Shown here: positions 7,683 through 12,234 of the stretch, in pieces
Layout: the number at the start of each line of letters is the position of its first letter
How positions within the stretch are numbered: the stretch's first letter is position 1
Assembly: GCA_964538515.1 (NCBI GenBank)
Contig: CAZIEW010000097.1
Coordinates: 1 to 12,234, forward strand
DNA: 12,234 nt
Reading direction: 5' to 3'
Source: CALBZH01 sp964538515
GTDB lineage: Bacteria > Desulfobacterota > Syntrophobacteria > Syntrophobacterales > Syntrophobacteraceae
Translations under genes and position numbers: made by a program
Notes under the pieces: generated by a model
What the model saw: the letters and a program-made list of their open reading frames with translations, nothing else
What the model was told of the DNA's origin: nothing
Database searches by the model: none

Positions 7683-7955
7683 TCACCCCGCCGACTCCTC
7701 CGGGATCTCCTCCGAGAAGATGGCAAAATCGGGGCAGATGATCTCACAGTAGTGACAATTGACGCATTCGTTGGGCTTCTTCACTTCGGGGGGGTGGTAC
7801 CCTTTGGCATTGAACCGGGCAGAAAGCACCAGCACGTCTTTGGGGCAGTATTCAATGCAGTAGCCGCAACCCTTGCACCGCTCTTCGATGATGTGCACGA
7901 TGCCACGGGAAACGACGATGTCGCCCGCATCCAGCGGCGTTCGCCAATACTTCAT
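7683..7955 (-). CDS. korD: 2-oxoacid:ferredoxin oxidoreductase, delta subunit (2x[4Fe-4S] ferredoxin)
   Basis: A small ferredoxin-type subunit of 90 residues, the usual size for KorD/PorD. It carries two classic [4Fe-4S] motifs: C27, C30, C33, C37 and C64, C67, C70, C74, each with proline after the last cysteine. It should relay electrons between the beta-subunit cluster and free ferredoxin or a docked partner. The ATG at 7955 is preceded by TGAGGA 9 bases upstream. It is the first gene of the minus-strand string, about 70 bases downstream of the predicted transcription start, and leads directly to korA. The C-terminal tail is acidic (EEIPEES). The subunit order delta-alpha-beta-gamma supports one four-subunit enzyme rather than a stray ferredoxin. 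Confidence 0.94.
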   Translation of the reverse strand: MKYWRTPLDAGDIVVSRGIVHIIEERCKGCGYCIEYCPKDVLVLSARFNAKGYHPPEVKKPNECVNCHYCEIICPDFAIFSEEIPEESAG

Positions 7956-8311
7956 GGATTGAAATCCTCAAGGATGGGAATACGATCGATGGAATCCGCT
8001 CGACAAGCCCTTACCGTTTTGAGCGCCCGGTGATTGTATGGAATTCGACGAGCAAGTCAAGGGGCTTTTCTGACAGAAAGAGAATGAGTCGGGGGTTCTC
8101 TGCATAAAACTAGGGGGGTATCGTCGGGAGAGGTCTCCTTGGTGGCAATCTGTTGGGCTGAAATGCAACGTCCAGGTGAAAGGCAAGAGATGGGGATGCT
8201 GGTGTAGGCCTGGCCCATCGGTTTGTGCGCCATTTTGGTGCCACAAATGTTCGGCTCATTCCTTCTGCCCGCTTGGACGAACAGTGGACTCCAAACACCC
8301 CCCGGTCTTTT
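7956..8311. other. Intergenic region between the cupin gene and korD
   Basis: A 356-base stretch without a convincing gene. It holds the kor promoter (8033-8060) and the korD leader. The part from 8061 to 8311 shows no terminator with a U-run for the upstream cupin gene, no long repeat and no conserved RNA fold that I recognise. A short palindrome with 5-bp arms (ggaga/tctcc, 8127-8138) is the only structure noted. Short open frames here lack ribosome sites and recognisable motifs. Confidence 0.6.
8033..8060 (-). promoter_or_regulatory. Sigma70-type promoter of the korDABC operon
   Basis: Reading the minus strand, TTGACT (8060-8055) is followed after 16 bases by TACAAT (8038-8033). These match five of six consensus bases at -35 and five of six at -10. 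Transcription would start near 8026, leaving a leader of about 70 bases before korD. The position just upstream of the first kor gene makes the call likely. It also suggests kor is not simply read through from the cupin gene. Confidence 0.65.
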
Positions 8312-8977
8312 TCAGCGTCCTCCCGTAAGAAGGCTCTTCAACGCATCCGCCGCGAGGACCTCTTTTCGCCGTCGTGGTGTGTAGAGCCGCGTTACGGCGC
8401 GTCGCTCGACGTCGAACAGCTGCAGGAAGTCCCGTACGATGGGCTTTCCGTAGACACTCAGCGTGATCAAAGTCTGCTCGGTCACATTGCCCGTTTTGTG
8501 AATCCCCTCATTGAGCGGGAGGGTGTCGACGCAATCTCCGGCGCGCAGATACTGCTCCTCCAAGGCTTCGAGGTGTGCGTAGCCCTCCCGCGCTCCGTCG
8601 TCCAGGCGGTTGTAGTTGATGACATGGAAGCCCGCGGTTGCCGTTCCGATCACGCCCCACGCATTGTGGTCGTGGGCGGTGAGGTATTCCCCCGGGCCCC
8701 ACAGGTACATGCGTAGCGAGAAGAGCCTTTCGGGATGTGCAAATAAGATGTATTCGTTGTCGAACACGGTGGGGCGTCGCACATCGGGGTAACCCCTCCG
8801 GTGGATGACGCCCTCGAGGAGCCGGGCAAGGAGATCGCGATTGAGGAGGAGACCCGGGAGCGTCTTCACGACGTGATCGATCGAGGCCTTGTGGCTCGTC
8901 GAGTCGCCAAGCGCCTGGGCGCAGTCCTCACAGAAAGTCGTGATCTCAAAGGGAAGGGCAGGATTCATGGCAGACAT
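8312..8977 (-). CDS. Cysteine-dioxygenase-like cupin metalloprotein
   Basis: A cytoplasmic cupin of 221 residues in the cysteine dioxygenase/COG5553-like group of predicted metal-dependent double-stranded beta-helix enzymes. The metal site is visible as H102-x-H104 within PGEYLTAHDHNAWG, followed by the second cupin half with H160 in NEGIHKTGN. This gives the three-histidine Fe(II) pattern of cysteine dioxygenases. The preceding FSLRMYLWGPGEY strand also fits the family. A true thiol dioxygenase needs O2, which would be odd beside strongly anaerobic genes, so the substrate and even dioxygenase activity are open. The ATG at 8977 has GGAGG 12 bases upstream; a second ATG three codons later is possible. 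It begins 40 bases after the molybdopterin oxidoreductase gene, so the two are probably one transcription unit. It is separated from kor by 356 bases and a promoter. Confidence 0.8.
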   Translation of the reverse strand: MSAMNPALPFEITTFCEDCAQALGDSTSHKASIDHVVKTLPGLLLNRDLLARLLEGVIHRRGYPDVRRPTVFDNEYILFAHPERLFSLRMYLWGPGEYLTAHDHNAWGVIGTATAGFHVINYNRLDDGAREGYAHLEALEEQYLRAGDCVDTLPLNEGIHKTGNVTEQTLITLSVYGKPIVRDFLQLFDVERRAVTRLYTPRRRKEVLAADALKSLLTGGR

Positions 8978-9017
8978 GGGTGGTAGGAGCCTCCGTTCTT
9001 GGGTTGGGGTTCACGGA

Positions 9018-11105
9018 TCAGTCACACGAGTTGGTGCTCGTTGTCTCTTGGGAGCCGCACGAGTTGCGGCATTCGTTTTGCTGGGGCGTTTCCGGGGCGA
9101 TGTTCAGTCGAACGTACTGATGATAATAAGGCGCGCCTCGTCCCAAGTCGCTCACCAAGGCGTTGATAAGCCGGTTGGCGCCGCCTCCGCAGCGAAGCCA
9201 ATCGCCCCGCCGGTAGACGATGGCCTCGGGATGAAGCCCGGTTGCCACCTGAATGCATACCGTCATGGAGCCGTGAGGGGACACAAGGGCCCCCTGCGTA
9301 CCCGGCTCCATCGACGATGCGAGCGGGTGCTCCGACGAAATCCAAACCGATGGGATCCCTTCCTGGTCTTCCTGCAGGATTTGGGAATGGATGGCATCTC
9401 TCCGGATGAGTGTGAGCAACCGCAAGGGATATTCCCGCGGCGGTGTCGGCTCCGGGGTCAGCGTGGTCACGAGATGGCACTTGCGATCCGGGTGGTCGAA
9501 GCTCATGCCGTCGTAGGCTACCCGAGGGTGATGGGCTGGGATGAATCCCCGCTCTCGTAGGCTTTCAAGGGATCCGCTCAGCGTGGGTGATTCAAGTGAC
9601 GCTCTGAAGATGGCTTCCTGTTCGGGTAGGAGAACGGGCGGGTCCAGCCGCCGTCCGAGCTCGGTCAGGATCCAATAATCCGTTCTTGCCTCCCCCGGTG
9701 GATCGAAAACGGCACGGACGTAGTTCACATAGGGGTGGAGATAAGATCCCACCATATCGTCCTGCTCCCACATCAGGGCGCAAGGGAGGATCAGATCGGC
9801 TCTCAGCGCCGTGTCCGTCATGAATGCATCCACGACGACCTTGAACGGGATCGATGCGAAGGCCCGGATCGTCTCGGCGATGTTTGGCGCCTGATTGACG
9901 ATGTTGGAGCCATCCACCCAGACCATTCGAACGGGAGGGTCCGTCGCGTTCAGGATCTCCCTGGCGATGGTGGGCATGAGGAGGGCTCGTCGGGACATTC
10001 CTCCTTGAGGCTTGGTCCAGTCCAGGTTGAAGTCCTTGAGCGAGTGCAGATGAAAATAGCTCCCGCCGCCGGAGACGCCCATGTTTCCCGACAGAACGGC
10101 CAATGCATTGATCCAGCGCGTGCTCTCGCCTCCGAATTCATAGCGCTGGAGGCCGGCGCCAACCAGTGTTGCCGTTGGTTTCCCCTGCGTGTAGCAGGCA
10201 AAGACGCGCTCCGCTTCCGAGAGAGACAGGGAGCAGGCGGCCAGGAGCTCCGATAGGGGATGGGAGTCCAGGATGGCCTGCATCCGCCGCCACCCATGGA
10301 CATGGGCGAGGATTTCCTCGCGGATTTCACCGCGCTCCAGCATGAGCCCAACGACCGCGGCGGCCAGGAAACGGTCGGTGCCCGGACGAATGGGGATCCG
10401 ATCATCCGAAAAGGCATCGTTTCCATCGCCCCCCGGGGAAATGGTGAGAACCCGTGCGCCGTTGCGGCGGGCTCGCTGCACGAGCACGGCGGTGTGCACG
10501 GAGCTCCTCGAGAGGTCCTTGCCCCAGTTCACAATGGTCCGGGCATTCCCGATGTCGCGGATATCGTTTTGAGCCCGTGACCCGAAGTCCTTGAGATACG
10601 CGACGTATCCGGCGGCGTCGCAGAGGGAGCCTTTCGTCTCGCTGGATCCGAGCCGAGCGAAGAACGCCTTGGACGCCTGCTTGAGAGCCCCTTTGGCTCC
10701 TTCGCCGTGAATGTGTAGAATAGAGGCGGGCTGGCTTCGGAAACGCTGCAGGTTTTCCGCGCAAAGCGCCAGGGCTTCGTCCCAGGAAATTCGCTTCCAG
10801 TCGGATCCGGAGCGGAGCAGCGGGTGCGTGATGCGCTCGTGGCTTTGAAGGCGTTTCAGGAACGTCTTGATTTTCCTGCACGTGATCCCTTGGGTGAACG
10901 GATGGGCGGGATTGCCTTCAACCCGAACCTTACCGGCCGAGTCTCGGTTCAGGATGATCGAGCAGCCGTCCGGGCAGTCAAGGGTGCACGCGGTCGTCAC
11001 GCGCTGCGGCGCTTCGGGTAAAGGGTCGAGCGACTCCGCCAAGTGCTTTGCCTCGCTAAGTGCAACACGGTACAATACAGTCTCCGTAATCAGAGTGAGC
11101 CTCAT
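9018..11105 (-). CDS. Molybdopterin-dependent oxidoreductase (formate dehydrogenase/DMSO reductase superfamily)
   Basis: A Mo- or W-bisPGD enzyme of 695 residues from the ATG at 11105. The N-terminal [4Fe-4S] motif is C40-x3-C44-x3-C48-x27-C76 (start CTLDCPDGC). The catalytic molybdopterin domain follows at about 90-490. C162 in ETKGSLCDAAG lies where many relatives carry the cysteine that ligates the metal. The dinucleotide-binding domain (about 560-670) includes the HSQ of DAIHSQI and NRL(I)NALVSD near the end. The tail has four cysteines (679, 683, 694 and nearby) of unknown use. No twin-arginine signal is visible, so it should be cytoplasmic. The start is uncertain: ATG 11105 has GGAG 10 bases upstream, whereas TTG 11042 has GAGG 8 bases upstream and would free the divergent promoter. 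The frame stays open to 11867, but that part is antisense to the DUF523 gene and non-coding. The substrate is unknown. Confidence 0.88.
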   Translation of the reverse strand: MRLTLITETVLYRVALSEAKHLAESLDPLPEAPQRVTTACTLDCPDGCSIILNRDSAGKVRVEGNPAHPFTQGITCRKIKTFLKRLQSHERITHPLLRSGSDWKRISWDEALALCAENLQRFRSQPASILHIHGEGAKGALKQASKAFFARLGSSETKGSLCDAAGYVAYLKDFGSRAQNDIRDIGNARTIVNWGKDLSRSSVHTAVLVQRARRNGARVLTISPGGDGNDAFSDDRIPIRPGTDRFLAAAVVGLMLERGEIREEILAHVHGWRRMQAILDSHPLSELLAACSLSLSEAERVFACYTQGKPTATLVGAGLQRYEFGGESTRWINALAVLSGNMGVSGGGSYFHLHSLKDFNLDWTKPQGGMSRRALLMPTIAREILNATDPPVRMVWVDGSNIVNQAPNIAETIRAFASIPFKVVVDAFMTDTALRADLILPCALMWEQDDMVGSYLHPYVNYVRAVFDPPGEARTDYWILTELGRRLDPPVLLPEQEAIFRASLESPTLSGSLESLRERGFIPAHHPRVAYDGMSFDHPDRKCHLVTTLTPEPTPPREYPLRLLTLIRRDAIHSQILQEDQEGIPSVWISSEHPLASSMEPGTQGALVSPHGSMTVCIQVATGLHPEAIVYRRGDWLRCGGGANRLINALVSDLGRGAPYYHQYVRLNIAPETPQQNECRNSCGSQETTSTNSCD
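11048..11076 (+). promoter_or_regulatory. Possible sigma70 promoter of the DUF523-DUF1722 gene
   Basis: TTGCCT (11048-11053) and TACAAT (11071-11076) are separated by 17 bases, giving a predicted start near 11083 and a 47-base leader. The -10 is good and the -35 moderate. The promoter lies inside the first 20 codons of the divergent molybdopterin gene if that gene starts at 11105, but outside it if the gene starts at the TTG at 11042. Confidence 0.5.
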
Positions 11106-11114
11106 CCCCCACGA

Positions 11115-11124
11115 TCTCCGGAGA
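11115..11124. promoter_or_regulatory. Palindrome offering a ribosome binding site to both divergent genes
   Basis: The perfect palindrome tctccggaga places GGAG on the plus strand 6 bases before the ATG at 11130. It also places GGAG on the minus strand 10 bases before the ATG at 11105. The two start codons are only 24 bases apart. The plus-strand site is well placed; the minus-strand site matters only if 11105 is the true start of the molybdopterin gene. Confidence 0.5.
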
Positions 11125-11129
11125 ACGTC

Positions 11130-12077
11130 ATGGATAAGATAAGACTTGGTATCAGCAGTTGTCTTCTCGGCAACCCGGTTCGTTATGACGGGGGCCATCA
11201 GCTCGACCGTTTTCTGCGGGACACGCTCGGCCAGTACGTGGACTACGTGCCGGTTTGTCCCGAAGCGGAATGCGGATTGGGCATCCCTCGCGAGACCATG
11301 CGCCTCGAGGGGGAGCCGGGCTCCGTCCGACTCGTGACCACGCGCACCAAGCTCGACCATACCGACCGAATGCGGCAATGGGCCGCGGCCCGGGTAGCGG
11401 AGCTCGAGCGCGAGGGGTTGTGCGGTTTTGTTTTCAAAGGAGGATCCCCGAGCAGCGGGATGGAGCGCGTGAAGCTCTACGACCCCAACGGGGTGCCCAG
11501 GAAGATCGGCGTGGGGCTTTTTGCCGCAGCCTTCATGGAGCATTTCCCGCTGCTTCCCGTTGAGGAGGACGGACGTCTGCACGACCCTGTGCTTCGTGAA
11601 AATTTCATTGAGAGGATCTTCGTCGCCAGGCGGTGGCGCGCCCTGGTCGAGGAAGGAAAAAAGATCGGCCCCCTCGTCGCCTTCCACACCGCGCACAAGC
11701 TCCTCATCATGGCCCATAGCCCCAAGCACTATTCCGAAATGGGGAAGCTGGTGGCTCGGGCGAAGGATGTGGACCGGAATGAGCTTTACGATTCCTATCA
11801 GAAGCTTCTCATGGACGCCCTGAAGCTTCGTGCCACGCTCAAGAAGAACGCCAACGTCCTGCAGCACCTCATGGGCTACTTCAAAAAGGAGCTGTCGGCA
11901 GACGAGAAACAGGAGCTACTCGAAGTGATCCAGCAATACCACGACGGCACCGTGCCGCTCATCGTTCCGATCACCCTGATCCGTCACTACGTCCGGAAAT
12001 ACGATCAGCCCTACCTGAGGGACCAGATGTACCTGAATCCGCACCCCATCGAGCTCCAGTTGCGGAACCATGTCTAG
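11130..12077 (+). CDS. DUF523-DUF1722 (TudS/YbgA-like) protein
   Basis: A two-domain cytoplasmic protein of 315 residues, the usual length for this fusion. The DUF523 half (about 4-145) begins with GISSCLLGNPVRYDGGH and contains C11, C43 (VPVCPEAECG), C48 and C98. DUF523 includes the thiouracil desulfidase TudS, which uses a [4Fe-4S] cluster held by three cysteines. The motif after C98, FKGGSPSSGMERVK (102-115), has serine at 109 where many single-domain members have cysteine (SPSCG). The DUF1722/YbgA half (about 185-305) shows the family pattern FHTAHKLLIMAHSP, then LMGYFKKELS and PLIVPITLIRHYVRKY. The ATG at 11130 has GGAG 6 bases upstream; an earlier in-frame GTG at 11043 is unlikely. It is divergent from the molybdopterin gene. 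Desulfidation of thiolated bases is a family-based guess; DUF1722's role is not established here. Confidence 0.9.
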   Translation: MDKIRLGISSCLLGNPVRYDGGHQLDRFLRDTLGQYVDYVPVCPEAECGLGIPRETMRLEGEPGSVRLVTTRTKLDHTDRMRQWAAARVAELEREGLCGFVFKGGSPSSGMERVKLYDPNGVPRKIGVGLFAAAFMEHFPLLPVEEDGRLHDPVLRENFIERIFVARRWRALVEEGKKIGPLVAFHTAHKLLIMAHSPKHYSEMGKLVARAKDVDRNELYDSYQKLLMDALKLRATLKKNANVLQHLMGYFKKELSADEKQELLEVIQQYHDGTVPLIVPITLIRHYVRKYDQPYLRDQMYLNPHPIELQLRNHV

Positions 12078-12080
12078 GGG

Positions 12081-12234
12081 GTGTCGGGTGTCAGGTGTCA
12101 GGTACCCACCCAGGCCCAGGCGCTCTTGTATGCGAGCCTTTTTATGAAACGGCACTTGCCTGGATATTCCAGTCAGCGGCCGTGGGAACCTTTCCTGCCG
12201 ACCCCAAGGGTGCCTCTGACCCCCGACCCCCGAC
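12081..12234. repeat. 7-bp repeats in inverted arrangement at the right edge
   Basis: Three tandem 7-bp units (gtgtcgg, gtgtcag, gtgtcag) occupy 12081-12101. At the other end, 12217-12234 reads tgacccc, cgaccccc, cgac, which is the complementary type of unit in opposite orientation. The element continues past the window edge. About 115 bases lie between the two clusters, with no gene seen. This resembles a dispersed extragenic repeat, like the one in the korA-korB spacer but with a different unit. Only the repeats are seen directly. Confidence 0.55.
12118..12143 (+). terminator. Possible intrinsic terminator after the DUF523-DUF1722 gene
   Basis: An imperfect stem pairs gctc (12122-12125) with gagc (12134-12137), extended through a one-base bulge by agg/ctt (including a G-T pair), with an 8-base loop. 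It ends in a run of five T (12139-12143). It sits about 40 bases after the stop codon. The stem is short, so the call is tentative. Confidence 0.35.

Noticed and set aside
7613..7747. Upstream extension of the korA frame
   Set aside because: It overlaps korD, is arginine-rich, and exceeds the usual N-terminus of the family.
8127..8138. Short palindrome ggaga/tctcc as a terminator of the cupin gene
   Set aside because: Only five base pairs, a two-base loop and no T-run on either strand.
7968..8246. 92-codon minus-strand open frame between the cupin gene and korD
   Set aside because: It spans the kor promoter, has no ribosome site or known motif, and appears to be chance.
11140..11190. Minus-strand promoter for the molybdopterin gene (AAGACA, then TATCTT after 18 bases)
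   Set aside because: Both boxes match the consensus poorly and lie inside the DUF523 coding region, so the evidence is too weak to annotate.
11106..11867. N-terminal extension of the molybdopterin oxidoreductase frame
   Set aside because: It is antisense to the conserved DUF523-DUF1722 gene and lacks any domain of the molybdoenzyme family.

Overview
The window looks like chromosomal DNA from a GC-rich anaerobic bacterium. The best guess is a Desulfobacterota-type ('deltaproteobacterial') sulfate reducer or syntroph, but this is inferred from gene content, not from any phylogenetic marker. Supporting features are a four-subunit ferredoxin-dependent 2-oxoacid oxidoreductase, heterodisulfide-reductase-like (Hdr) iron-sulfur flavoproteins, an FlpD/MvhD electron-transfer module and a molybdopterin enzyme. 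No rRNA, tRNA, CRISPR array, transposase or phage gene was seen.

Layout. From about 8060 leftward to position 1 lies one minus-strand gene string. It starts at a good sigma70-type promoter (8033-8060) and runs korD (ferredoxin), korA, korB, korC, then a 1120-residue HdrA-like protein with a glutamate-synthase-small-subunit/NfnB-like (GltD) module inside it, then an FlpD-HdrC-HdrB-like fusion cut by the left window edge. Two spacers in this string carry strong inverted repeats: 21-bp arms between korA and korB, and a nested GC-rich hairpin between korC and the HdrA-like gene. From 8312 to 11105, also on the minus strand, are a cysteine-dioxygenase-like cupin and, upstream of it, a molybdopterin oxidoreductase. 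A divergent plus-strand gene (11130-12077) encodes a DUF523-DUF1722 protein. It is followed by a possible terminator and 7-bp repeats at the right edge.

How the genes may work together. KorDABC should interconvert a 2-oxoacid (most likely 2-oxoglutarate) plus CoA with an acyl-CoA, CO2 and reduced ferredoxin. The two large genes behind it together carry nearly every module of a flavin-based electron-bifurcating Hdr complex: an HdrA core, an NAD(P)H-binding GltD/NfnB module, FlpD, HdrC-type [4Fe-4S] clusters and an HdrB-type CCG domain. The working hypothesis is a dedicated complex linking the low-potential ferredoxin of the Kor reaction to NAD(P)H and to an unidentified thiol/disulfide or other acceptor. 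This is inferred from gene order and domains, and the acceptor is unknown. The molybdoenzyme/cupin pair has no substrate that can be deduced from sequence.
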